Below are positions 7,723 to 14,969 of a DNA stretch of 21,987 nucleotides, in pieces. The notes under the pieces are model-generated. The model had not been told where the DNA came from and ran no database searches. It saw nothing but the letters and a program-made list of their open reading frames with translations. Every line of letters begins with the position of its first letter. Position 1 is the stretch's first letter. Location: assembly GCA_964471755.1 (NCBI GenBank), contig CAYYJM010000085.1:1-21987 (forward strand), given 5' to 3'. The position numbers and the translations under genes were made by a program. The DNA comes from CAYYJM01 sp964471755. Lineage in GTDB: Bacteria > Planctomycetota > Planctomycetia > Gemmatales > Gemmataceae.

Positions 7723-8168
7723 AATGTAGGGTGGGCGGGAGCGCCACCGACGCCCAAGCGTCCCGGAAGACCGGAACAGCGGAGGCCCACCGATGCTCCG
7801 ACGGGAGCGCAGCGACACCGCAAATGCCTCTGTTCTAAACGGTGTCGCTGTCACAGCGGAGGCCCACCGATGCTCCGACGGGAGCGCAGCGACACCGCAA
7901 ATGCCTCTGTTCTAAACGGTGTCGCTGTCACAGCGGAGGCCCACCAATGCTCCGACGGGAGCGCAGCGACACCGCAAGTGCCTCTGTTCTAAACGGTGTC
8001 GCTGTCACAGCGGAGGCCCACCAATGCTCCTACGGGAGCGCAGCGACACCGCAAATGCCTCTGTTCTAAACGGTGTCGCTGCGCTCCCGAGCGAGGATTG
8101 GTGGGCCTGCGCTGTTCCGGCTTTCCGAAACGCTTGGGCGTCGGTGGCGCTCCCGCCCACCCTACATT
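7723..8168. repeat. Imperfect palindromic element with 98-bp arms
   Basis: The left arm (7723-7820) and the reverse complement of the right arm (8071-8168) are both 98 bases and agree at about 88 positions by hand alignment. Both begin AATGTAGGGTGGGCGGGAGC and end AGCGACACCG. The innermost 10 bases form the stem AGCGACACCG/CGGTGTCGCT with the 19-base loop of each tandem unit. Total length is 446; removing three 77-bp duplications gives 215, exactly 98 + 19 + 98. I infer an ancestral 215-bp palindrome (MITE- or REPIN-like) whose tip was later expanded. No transposase or target-site duplication is evident. Confidence 0.85.
7777..8081. repeat. Four tandem 77-bp repeats, each with a perfect 10-bp stem
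   Basis: Copies start at 7777, 7854, 7931 and 8008; the last is cut at 74 bases. Copies 1 and 2 are identical; copy 3 differs at two positions and copy 4 at two. Each unit carries AGCGACACCG, a 19-base loop and CGGTGTCGCT, so the transcribed array would fold into four equal hairpins. The junctions read CGCTGTCACAGCG, themselves a small palindrome. The repeats abut without spacers, so this is not a CRISPR array. Confidence 0.95.
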
Positions 8169-8360
8169 GGCTGCGCTCCCGTCGGAGCATCGGCTGGCCT
8201 CCGCTGAGGCGGGCTCCGGAACGCATGAGGCCAGGGTGACGCCCCGGACCGCCCTACATTGGCTGCCTTGATTCTCTTCGCTATCCCTCTACGCTAACAA
8301 GTTGACCGATGCACGCCCTCATCGGGACGGCTTGAGTTGCACCGTGGAGGGAGGCTCGAC

Positions 8361-11300
8361 ATGTCAATCCAGGTTGCGTGTTCGTGCGGCCAGGACCTGC
8401 GGGTCAAGGACCATCTGGGTGGCAAAAAGGTTCGTTGTCCTCAGTGCGGTCAACCGCTGAAGATCCCGCGTCCACGGCCTGACACGATGGCGTCAGGACC
8501 GACGCGCCGACCGGGGCAGCCAACGCCGACACGCAAGCGACGTTCGGCGTCTGGCCGCAAGGGTTCTCGGCTGGTGATCATCGCCCTGGGCGGCCTGCTG
8601 ACGCTGGGTGCCGTCGCCGCCCTGTGGCTCTTCGCCTTGCGCCCGAAGCCGGACACGAACGGCAGCCCTGGCGAAGTCGTCACGCCCCTGGTCAGCACGC
8701 CGACGAGCCTGCCATCCCCGCCAGCGCCAGCCGACCCCCCAGCGCCTGCAGGCCCGGCGACGGCGAGTTTCCCCGTCTCCCGGCCCGAGACGGGGCCGGC
8801 CTTCGATCTGGCGGCCTGGGTCAAGGCCGTCGCCCAGGTGGGCCACGACGCCTGGAACAAACGCCATCCCGGCCCGTATAACGGCAGTGCGGGCTTCGGC
8901 TGGTACGACGACAACGACGACACTTCCGCCCAGAGGTACATCATCACCTGGGGACCACTCGGCATCCGCACCCGCATGCACGACCACACCTGGGGCCGCT
9001 TCGCCGCCTTCCGCCACGCCTGGCCGGCCGGCCTGCTTGACGCCTCGGGCGAACTCTTGCTGGACTGCTTCGAGGTCGTGGACGTTATCCCCGGCTCTCC
9101 CGCCGACGGCCATCTGCGCAAGGGCGATCTGCTGGTGGCGATGGATGGTCAGCGATTCACCACGGCCGGGGCTCTGCGGCCGGACCAGCCTCGGTGGCAG
9201 CACCAGTTCACCCGCGGCCTGGAGATCGACGCTGGCGAACGGCTCGACCTGGCCGAGGGGCGTGGACGCATCGCATTTGACGTGCTGCGACTCCCGGACG
9301 GACAGAAGACCCCGCCGGCGACTGCCGCCCTGGTTCGCGATGCGCAGGTGTCCGGCGAGATTCGCCAGGATGCCCTGCGCGAGGTGGAACTGGACGTGCC
9401 CGTCAAGACGGCGGAGGAACTGACCCTGCTGCTGGAGTTGACACGCAAACACAATGGGAGTTGCGCGGCGGACCTGATCCGGCCCCGACTGGAGGGACCG
9501 GCGGGCAGTCTGGATCTGTCAGCTGTCAGCCGACTGTCAGAGGCCAATGGCTGGAGATCCCTCCGGCGGAAGGTAGATAACGACGACCGCGACATTCAGT
9601 ACAAGGGGAAGGCCGTCGCGGAGTCTCTGTGGATTCATGCCCCCTGTCATCTGACCTGGACCATCCCGCCCGGCTACGATCGGTTTCGGGCCACGGTGGT
9701 CTGCCGCTCCCCGGCCGAGGGCTATCGCGCTCGCGTCCGGGTCCGCTCGGCGGCCAGTCTGCCGCCGGCGTTCCAGGCCCATCATCAGGTGGTGGCCTTC
9801 GACATTCCCCGGATCGGCAGCTACGGCAAGGGCGCGCCCAATCACGACGACGCCAAGAGCGCCCTGGTGGCTCGCATGATCGCCGCCTGGCTCGCGGATC
9901 AGCAGCAGCCGGATGGTTCCTGGAAGCGCACGGCTGGCTACACGCACAATGGCTACGACACGGCCTGGGCCGGCCTCGGCCTGCTGGCTCAGGCGGACCC
10001 GAAGTACGAGGCCCACATCCGCAAGGCCGCCGACTACCTGGCCTTCCGCTGTCCGCAGGATGGCTGGGCCATTCCCAACTCGCTCATGGTGATGTTCCTC
10101 TCGGAATACTGGCTGCGTACCCATGACGACCGCATCCTGACCGCCTTGCAAAGTCAGGTAGAGCGGTTGCGGAGCGAGATGGTCTACGGCGACTATGTCA
10201 GTGGTCACGGTCACGTGCCCGGCTACCGCGGCACCGGTGTCTCGACCGGGGGATCGCACATCGCGCTGGCGTTCACCCTGGCCAACCAGACGCCGGTCAA
10301 GGTGGAGTCGAGGCTGGTGGATCGCATGCTCGCCCGCGCCCAGGAGCTGGCCCCGGATGGATTCATCCCCTACGGCCGCAGTAGTGGCACCCGGACCTTC
10401 GAGCCGAATCTGGCGTCGGGTGGCACCTATTCCGGGCGTCATGGGCCGTACCTGGTGGCCTCGTACATCCACGGCGGGCCGCGCTTGTTCACCGAGAACT
10501 GCAGCGCCATCTATTCCCGGGGGGACATCGGCGGCATGGACCAGGGACACGCGACCCAGTCGTTGACGACGACCTGGGGCCTGCTCGCCGCCGCTGCTGT
10601 CAGTCCGGAGGCACTGGAGCGACACTTTGCCGCCCTGCGCTGGAAGCTGACCATGCTGCGTACTCACGACGGCGGCTTCTGTCAGAACCCGTACCGTCTG
10701 GAGTACCAGGGGGGCGAGGGGCTGCTGCCGACCTACCTGCGGTCGGGGGCCTACCTGGTCATCCTGAATTCCCAGAAGCACAACCTGGCGATAACCGGCG
10801 CTCCGCAGTGGCGAGCCAGGACCTTCCTCGATCTGCCGCCAGTCTGTCATGAAGATGCCGTGGCTCTGGGATACTACCAGCGCAACTGGGGCGTCGCGGC
10901 GGCGATGCTGGCCGACAAGGCTCCGCCTCCACTGCAAGCGGGCCTGGCCAAGCTGCTGGCCATGGGCAAGAGCAACAACACCCGGGCCGAACTGTACGGC
11001 TTCCTGAAAACCGAGGCCGCTCCCACGGCGCGGGCCATGCTGGCACTCACTGACGTGGACTCGACACTGAAGCAGTACCTGGCCGAGATGGTCCTGGGCG
11101 TGGACTTGCGTCTGACCGTCACCCGCGAGGAGAAGGACGGCAAGGAGAGCAAGGCGGACGGCGGACGCTGGAAGGTGGCCCTGGATGCGCAACATCCGCT
11201 GGCGGGTTTCTTCGAGGGGGCGACGAACCCGGAACGCGCTGCCTGGCGACAGAATCCCCCGCTGGCCATGACGGGGAGCGTGGAGGTCCACACCGCGAAG

Positions 11301-12167
11301 CCGATCGTCTTCACGATGGCGAAGGATTGCGGCAACGGCGGCTGGCAAACCACCCATCAGGAACAGGTGGTGGACGGCCCGGCGAAGGGACCGCTGGAGC
11401 TGAAGGCCCACCTCCGCTTCCAGGTCGCCGACCTGACCTTCGACTATGAGCGGCCGATCATCGGCGATGGCGAGTCCGCGCTTCTCGGCGTGGACAGTGG
11501 CGAGAAGGGCAGGAGCATCCTTGGCGATCGGATCATCTGGGTGACCGGCCGCCTGTACCGCGATCTGGGCGGCTGGAGCGTCTCGTTCCTTCTGCCGAGT
11601 GGCCAGTACATCAGTGCCGCCACTCAGGGAGTGGGCGTGAACGTGACGCAGGGGGCGAATCGCTGGATCGCCCCGATGGAGGGCGGTCTGCCCGCCGGCA
11701 CCCAGTGTCAGTTCGGTTTCACCTCGGGCTTTCAGTATTTCGAGGCCCGCGTGTCGGCCATCAAGCTACCGGAGCCCTTGCCTGAGGTATCGCCCCGGGA
11801 TGTGACCGTCGCCGGGAAGGCGATCGATCGGAAGAAGGTGGCGGACCGCAATCGTACGACCGGTCAAGTCGTGCCCTTCCCTGCGGCGGCCGAGACGCCT
11901 CTGGTAGTGGACGTGGAGCTTCCGGCCGTCGCTCCGGTACGCGGCATCGATCTGCGTTTGAAGGACAACGGCCGCGGTCTCCGACTGGCGGTGGAGGTTC
12001 AGGTGAAGGACGCCTGGCAGGTGGTGTTCCAGGGGCGTCCCGGAGATCGCCTGAGTACCTTCCCGCTGATCGACACGCAGCGTCTGCGGGTGAAGCTCAT
12101 CCGCCAGGAGGGGACCGTACGTTCCGTCGAGCTTCAGGAACTGCATGTGATCGGTAAGGCACCCTGA
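8361..12167 (+). CDS. Membrane-anchored zinc-ribbon protein with PDZ-like and toroid-like domains (DUF6288-like)
   Basis: A 1268-aa protein of unknown function. A zinc ribbon opens it (C7, C9, C26, C29 in CSCG and CPQCG), followed by a basic linker, one transmembrane helix (about 70-95) and a Pro-rich spacer. The ribbon should be cytoplasmic and the large C-terminal part outside the membrane. That part holds a segment WGPLGIRTRMHDHTWG with a PDZ-like loop (VIPGSPADGHLRKGDLLVAM), then an alpha/alpha-toroid-like region at about 500-800 (QQPDGSWKRTAGYTHNGYDT). Its C-terminus (about 1175-1268) resembles a discoidin/F5-8-like sandwich. The arrangement recalls the DUF6288 family; I assign this from memory. 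ATG 8361 has GGAGGGAGG at 8346-8354, so I prefer it to the upstream in-frame TTG at 8337. It appears to be a single-gene unit. Confidence 0.85.
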   Translation: MSIQVACSCGQDLRVKDHLGGKKVRCPQCGQPLKIPRPRPDTMASGPTRRPGQPTPTRKRRSASGRKGSRLVIIALGGLLTLGAVAALWLFALRPKPDTNGSPGEVVTPLVSTPTSLPSPPAPADPPAPAGPATASFPVSRPETGPAFDLAAWVKAVAQVGHDAWNKRHPGPYNGSAGFGWYDDNDDTSAQRYIITWGPLGIRTRMHDHTWGRFAAFRHAWPAGLLDASGELLLDCFEVVDVIPGSPADGHLRKGDLLVAMDGQRFTTAGALRPDQPRWQHQFTRGLEIDAGERLDLAEGRGRIAFDVLRLPDGQKTPPATAALVRDAQVSGEIRQDALREVELDVPVKTAEELTLLLELTRKHNGSCAADLIRPRLEGPAGSLDLSAVSRLSEANGWRSLRRKVDNDDRDIQYKGKAVAESLWIHAPCHLTWTIPPGYDRFRATVVCRSPAEGYRARVRVRSAASLPPAFQAHHQVVAFDIPRIGSYGKGAPNHDDAKSALVARMIAAWLADQQQPDGSWKRTAGYTHNGYDTAWAGLGLLAQADPKYEAHIRKAADYLAFRCPQDGWAIPNSLMVMFLSEYWLRTHDDRILTALQSQVERLRSEMVYGDYVSGHGHVPGYRGTGVSTGGSHIALAFTLANQTPVKVESRLVDRMLARAQELAPDGFIPYGRSSGTRTFEPNLASGGTYSGRHGPYLVASYIHGGPRLFTENCSAIYSRGDIGGMDQGHATQSLTTTWGLLAAAAVSPEALERHFAALRWKLTMLRTHDGGFCQNPYRLEYQGGEGLLPTYLRSGAYLVILNSQKHNLAITGAPQWRARTFLDLPPVCHEDAVALGYYQRNWGVAAAMLADKAPPPLQAGLAKLLAMGKSNNTRAELYGFLKTEAAPTARAMLALTDVDSTLKQYLAEMVLGVDLRLTVTREEKDGKESKADGGRWKVALDAQHPLAGFFEGATNPERAAWRQNPPLAMTGSVEVHTAKPIVFTMAKDCGNGGWQTTHQEQVVDGPAKGPLELKAHLRFQVADLTFDYERPIIGDGESALLGVDSGEKGRSILGDRIIWVTGRLYRDLGGWSVSFLLPSGQYISAATQGVGVNVTQGANRWIAPMEGGLPAGTQCQFGFTSGFQYFEARVSAIKLPEPLPEVSPRDVTVAGKAIDRKKVADRNRTTGQVVPFPAAAETPLVVDVELPAVAPVRGIDLRLKDNGRGLRLAVEVQVKDAWQVVFQGRPGDRLSTFPLIDTQRLRVKLIRQEGTVRSVELQELHVIGKAP

Positions 12168-12183
12168 GGCTCTCCGTCTCCAT

Positions 12184-12295
12184 TCTGACTTTTTGGGAGT
12201 GCGGCAATTCTTTGCCGCTCTTCCTTTCTGACTCTCGCCTGAGCAAGCCAGAGAGTCAGAGCGGCGAAGCATCGCCTCAGTCCAAAAAAGTCAGA
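12184..12295. terminator. Structured convergent terminator region
   Basis: Between two convergent genes lie nested inverted repeats. Outer arms: TCTGACTTTTTGG (12184-12196) pairs with CCAAAAAAGTCAGA (12282-12295) with one bulged base. Inside are three hairpins: GCGGCAA/TTGCCGC (12201-12218, 4-base loop), TCTGACTCTC/GAGAGTCAGA (12227-12260, perfect 10 bp, 14-base loop) and GGCGA/TCGCC (12263-12276). The first is followed by TCTTCCTTTCT, so it can act as a plus-strand terminator. The outer arm supplies a T run at the end of a minus-strand hairpin as well. I read it as a bidirectional terminator for the genes ending at 12167 and 12312. Confidence 0.6.
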
Positions 12296-12311
12296 CCAGA
12301 CAGACCGCCTC

Positions 12312-13220
12312 TCACCGCAGCCAGCCGAAGAAGCCGAGTTGGTCGAGGTGTTCGCGAAGGCGCGTCTTCTGCTCGGCCGTCAGGTTCCCGTTCGGCAGTC
12401 GGGCCGGGCCGACCTCGACGCCCAGGAAGCCCATGACCGCCTTGGCCGCGCCCATGTAGCCGAAACTGGCGAGCAGTTCGATCAACTGCACCGAGCGGAA
12501 CTGCTCGGTTCGTGCCGCCGCCAGATCACCCCGTTCGACCGCCGCCAGCAGTCGATGGTAGATCGGGGCCGCGAAGTTGAAGCTGCTGCCGACGCCGCCA
12601 CGGGCTCCAACCGCGACCGCCGCCAGCAGGTATTCGTCCACGCCCCAGGGGATGTCGAACCGTCCGCCCTGAGCGTGAAGACAGTTCTGGAACGCCATCA
12701 GGTCCGGGTTGGTAAACTTGATGCCGGCCAACGTCGGGATGCGATCGGACGCCGCGAGGAAGTCCGCCATCGGAAGCTGCACGCCGGTCAGAGCGGGAAT
12801 GTCGTAGAAGTAGAACGGCGTCCCCGGAGCGGCGGCTGCGATGTCGGCGCAACACGAGACCAGGATGTCGAGCGACCGTGGCTTGAAGTAACTCGGCGAC
12901 AGGGCGGCGATGGCATCGGCGTGAAGTTCCTGCGCCTGAGCCGCCAGCGTGCGGGCATCGGCCAGGCAGTTCGAGCCGACGTGGACGACGAGTTTCAATC
13001 CGGTGCCGCGGACGACCTCGCTCCAGCGTTTGGCCAGAGCGAGGCGTTCGGCGACGGTCAGCGAATGGCTCTCCCCCGTGCTGCCGCCGATGAAGACGAT
13101 CTTGACGCCGACGCGGCCGAAATGTTCTGCCTGCCGCTCGACGCCAGCGAGGTTCAGTTGGCCATCGGAACCAAAGGGTGTATGGGTGGCGGCGACGAGG
13201 CCGTGCAAGGTGATTGTCAT
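12312..13220 (-). CDS. nanA: N-acetylneuraminate lyase (DapA/NanA family)
   Basis: A 302-aa class I aldolase expected to split N-acetylneuraminate into N-acetylmannosamine and pyruvate in the cytoplasm. It has the carboxylate-binding GGSTGE (S47, T48), the tyrosine motif YFYDIPALTG (Y139) and the Schiff-base lysine K168 in GIKFTNPD. The IPALTG and GIKFTNPDLMAFQNC stretches, plus WGVDEYLLAAVAVGARGGVGS, fit sialic acid lyases, including the animal NPL type, better than dihydrodipicolinate synthase. The length is normal. ATG 13220 has AGGAG (complement of 13229-13233), 8 bases upstream. It is the last gene of a four-gene operon, 39 bases after the LamG-propeller gene. Another pyruvate aldolase specificity is possible, but the NanM-like domain in the same operon favours sialic acid. 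Confidence 0.88.
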   Translation of the reverse strand: MTITLHGLVAATHTPFGSDGQLNLAGVERQAEHFGRVGVKIVFIGGSTGESHSLTVAERLALAKRWSEVVRGTGLKLVVHVGSNCLADARTLAAQAQELHADAIAALSPSYFKPRSLDILVSCCADIAAAAPGTPFYFYDIPALTGVQLPMADFLAASDRIPTLAGIKFTNPDLMAFQNCLHAQGGRFDIPWGVDEYLLAAVAVGARGGVGSSFNFAAPIYHRLLAAVERGDLAAARTEQFRSVQLIELLASFGYMGAAKAVMGFLGVEVGPARLPNGNLTAEQKTRLREHLDQLGFFGWLR

Positions 13221-13259
13221 GAAGCTGGCTCCTGGTTCGTGAGTTCAGGCCGTGTTGGA

Positions 13260-14969
13260 TTAGTGGGGACGAGCGAGATCAACGATCGCGCGTTCGCTCA
13301 GTGCCTGATTGTAGATTCGTACGTCGCTCAGTCTGCCGCGAAAATAATCGCTCGGCCCGAAACCAATTTTCAAGGGCAGGTCACTGGTGAGGTCGTAATC
13401 GTCCTTCCTGAACGGCCGCGAGGTCGCCACGTTCTTGCCATCGATGAACAGTTTGAGAACGTCGCCTTGCCTTGACGCCACGATGTGGTGCCAGCCGGCG
13501 GAGAGGTTCTTGTCATAGGTGACATTCCGGCCCGCTTCGATGGAGTGGATGCGGCCGGACGGGAGCGTGCCGCAGAAGAGTCGGCCCTGATATTCCGCCA
13601 TCGTCCAGGCGCGGCGATACTTCACGTCCGGCGTGGAATCGAGTTTGCCCACTTTCGTCCAGCGCTCGGGGCCGTCGAAGCGGTAGACTTCCGCGAGCGG
13701 CAACGTCCCGCCGTAGAGTTTGCCGTTGTGAACGAGCATGCCCATCACTTCGAGTTCCGCGCCGAGTCTTCCCATATCTTTCCAGTCGTTGTCTCCCTGA
13801 TAGCGAAAGACGCGCCCGGTTCGCCAGGTGCCCACAAGAAGGTGCCCCTCGTGGATTGCGAACGAATACGTTTGCGTGTTCTCGACGGGGCCTACCTGGC
13901 CACAATCGGTCCACGATTTGCCGTCATAGCGGTAGACGTGGGCTCCATCGTAGCTCGACGCGAACAGTTGCCCGTTGAAGACACACAGGGCCTCGACGCG
14001 CTTGCCGCCCGGTGTCGGCAGGGAGGTCCACTCGCGTCCGCCCTCATAGCGAAAGAACCCGGCAGGCTTGTACAGCGACGACGCGTAGAGCTTTCCGCGA
14101 TAGACGACCAGGCCGCCAATCGCCTCGGTGTCGGGGAGTTGGCCGCACTCCTCCCACTTCTGGCCGCCGGCATAGCGGTAGATTTTGCCACCGCGATTTG
14201 GATTCTCGGACTCCGCCAGGGCCGACCCGGCGAGCCGATATTTGGAGACGGCCGCGTAGAGTTGTCCACCGAACACGGCCAGTGACGAGACGGAATTGCA
14301 TCGATCCGGACTGCCGCAGTCGGTCCATCTGGCATCGCCGTCGAATCGGTAGACGTGACCGGCCTGATCACGGCCCGGTTCACAGGTGCCGGCGTAGAGT
14401 TTGCCGTCGTGTACAGCCAGGGAGAAGATCAGCACGGCGTTTCCTGGCCGGCCGTGATCCGTCCATTCGGCATCGAGGCGGCCGTTGTCGATTCCGAAGT
14501 GGACATTACGCGTGTTCGGTTGGTTTGAAGTCACGCCCGCACTGTGGGTGATTGACAGGCTGAAGCCGCGGCGCGTCGCCGGGTCGTACTGACTGACGAG
14601 GTCGCCATAGGCGTCATCGAGGTCGGCATCGCCAGAAACATGCACCCAGGCGGCGATCGAAAAATCGTTGGTTCCGAATCGCAGCGCCTGGCTCTTTGGA
14701 ATCTCAAGCCAACTCTTTTTCCCATCGAACTGCGCTGCCGAATTCGCCTGGCCGCTTCGACCGATGGCCGTGAGGTCGACGTCCTGATTCTTCGCGTGGT
14801 TCGCGTGCTTCGACGAATCCTGGGTATTGCCAACAAGCGGCCAGTGGCCAATCGGTTCGGCGTCGCGGTCGGCGGAGTATCCGACCGCTTCGATGAGTAG
14901 CACCAGGCAGATGCAGCTACACAGCGTGCGCACTGCCGCGGTGACGAGGCCGGGGTACGTGACCGTCAT
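13260..14969 (-). CDS. Secreted LamG domain split by a seven-repeat beta-propeller
   Basis: A 569-aa exported protein. A hydrophobic signal (about 8-30) leads into the first half of a concanavalin-like LamG domain (about 40-165: GHWPLVG, AAQFDGKKSWLEIP, FSIAAWVHVSG). The second half only appears after about residue 488 (LSAGWHHIVASRQGDVLKLF, then FRGRLSDVRIYNQALSE). In between lie seven repeats of about 40 residues, each with a core like VHDGKLYAG, VFGGQLYAA, VYRGKLYAS, VFNGQLFAS, IHEGHLLVG, VHNGKLYGG and EYQGRLFCG, usually followed by YRYxGxxxW. This predicts a seven-bladed propeller inserted in a lectin-like sandwich. I infer glycan binding; no Asp-box sialidase motifs or catalytic residues were recognised. 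ATG 14969 overlaps the MFS stop (ATGA), with AGGAG as the complement of 14978-14982. Confidence 0.85.
   Translation of the reverse strand: MTVTYPGLVTAAVRTLCSCICLVLLIEAVGYSADRDAEPIGHWPLVGNTQDSSKHANHAKNQDVDLTAIGRSGQANSAAQFDGKKSWLEIPKSQALRFGTNDFSIAAWVHVSGDADLDDAYGDLVSQYDPATRRGFSLSITHSAGVTSNQPNTRNVHFGIDNGRLDAEWTDHGRPGNAVLIFSLAVHDGKLYAGTCEPGRDQAGHVYRFDGDARWTDCGSPDRCNSVSSLAVFGGQLYAAVSKYRLAGSALAESENPNRGGKIYRYAGGQKWEECGQLPDTEAIGGLVVYRGKLYASSLYKPAGFFRYEGGREWTSLPTPGGKRVEALCVFNGQLFASSYDGAHVYRYDGKSWTDCGQVGPVENTQTYSFAIHEGHLLVGTWRTGRVFRYQGDNDWKDMGRLGAELEVMGMLVHNGKLYGGTLPLAEVYRFDGPERWTKVGKLDSTPDVKYRRAWTMAEYQGRLFCGTLPSGRIHSIEAGRNVTYDKNLSAGWHHIVASRQGDVLKLFIDGKNVATSRPFRKDDYDLTSDLPLKIGFGPSDYFRGRLSDVRIYNQALSERAIVDLARPH

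Larger units (their letters stand above)
7669..8257. repeat. Outer inverted repeats flanking the palindrome
   Basis: GTAGGGCGGCCCGGAGC at 7669-7685 is matched, in inverse orientation, by 8241-8257 at 15 of 17 positions. These arms lie outside the 98-bp arms and extend the symmetry of the region. The left arm itself contains a small inverted repeat (TAGGGCG/CGCCCTA). A further inverted copy of the tandem-unit core (GCTGCGCTCCCGTCGGAGCA, starting at 8170) lies between the main right arm and the outer arm. Confidence 0.7.
7631..8360. other. Non-coding, repeat-packed intergenic region
   Basis: This 730-base stretch contains no gene I can support. Almost all of it is inverted and tandem repeats, described separately. 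It follows the ABC permease and precedes the zinc-ribbon protein gene. The last 90 bases before 8361 are ordinary sequence, with a small hairpin CCGATG (8306-8311) / CATCGG (8320-8325) and the Shine-Dalgarno tract GGAGGGAGG at 8346-8354. TTGATT at 8268-8273 is a weak -35 candidate. Frames that stay open through the repeats are artefacts of GC-rich repetition. Confidence 0.7.

Noticed and set aside
4985..7747. A 920-codon open frame antisense to the ABC permease
   Set aside because: It mirrors the permease codon pattern, has an Arg/Asp/Gly/His-rich composition with no domain, and arises from high GC at third positions.
7777..8081. CRISPR array
   Set aside because: The 77-bp units are directly adjacent with no unique spacers and no cas genes are nearby.
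7842..8271. Overlapping short frames through the tandem repeats
   Set aside because: The unit length is not a multiple of three, so the same peptide appears in rotating frames; there is no ribosome binding site.
9537..11411. A 624-codon minus-strand frame inside the zinc-ribbon protein gene
   Set aside because: The plus-strand frame has clear domains and a ribosome binding site; this one has neither.
12184..12295. tRNA gene, because of the cloverleaf-like layout
   Set aside because: No T-loop GTTCGA context, wrong arm lengths and no CCA-type acceptor end.
12339..13475. A 378-codon plus-strand frame across the lyase gene
   Set aside because: It overlaps the well-supported lyase, spans an intergenic gap and contains no recognisable motif.
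13260..14969. Classic sialidase assignment for the LamG-propeller protein
   Set aside because: LamG plus propeller suggests it, but Asp-box repeats and the arginine triad with FRIP motif were not seen.
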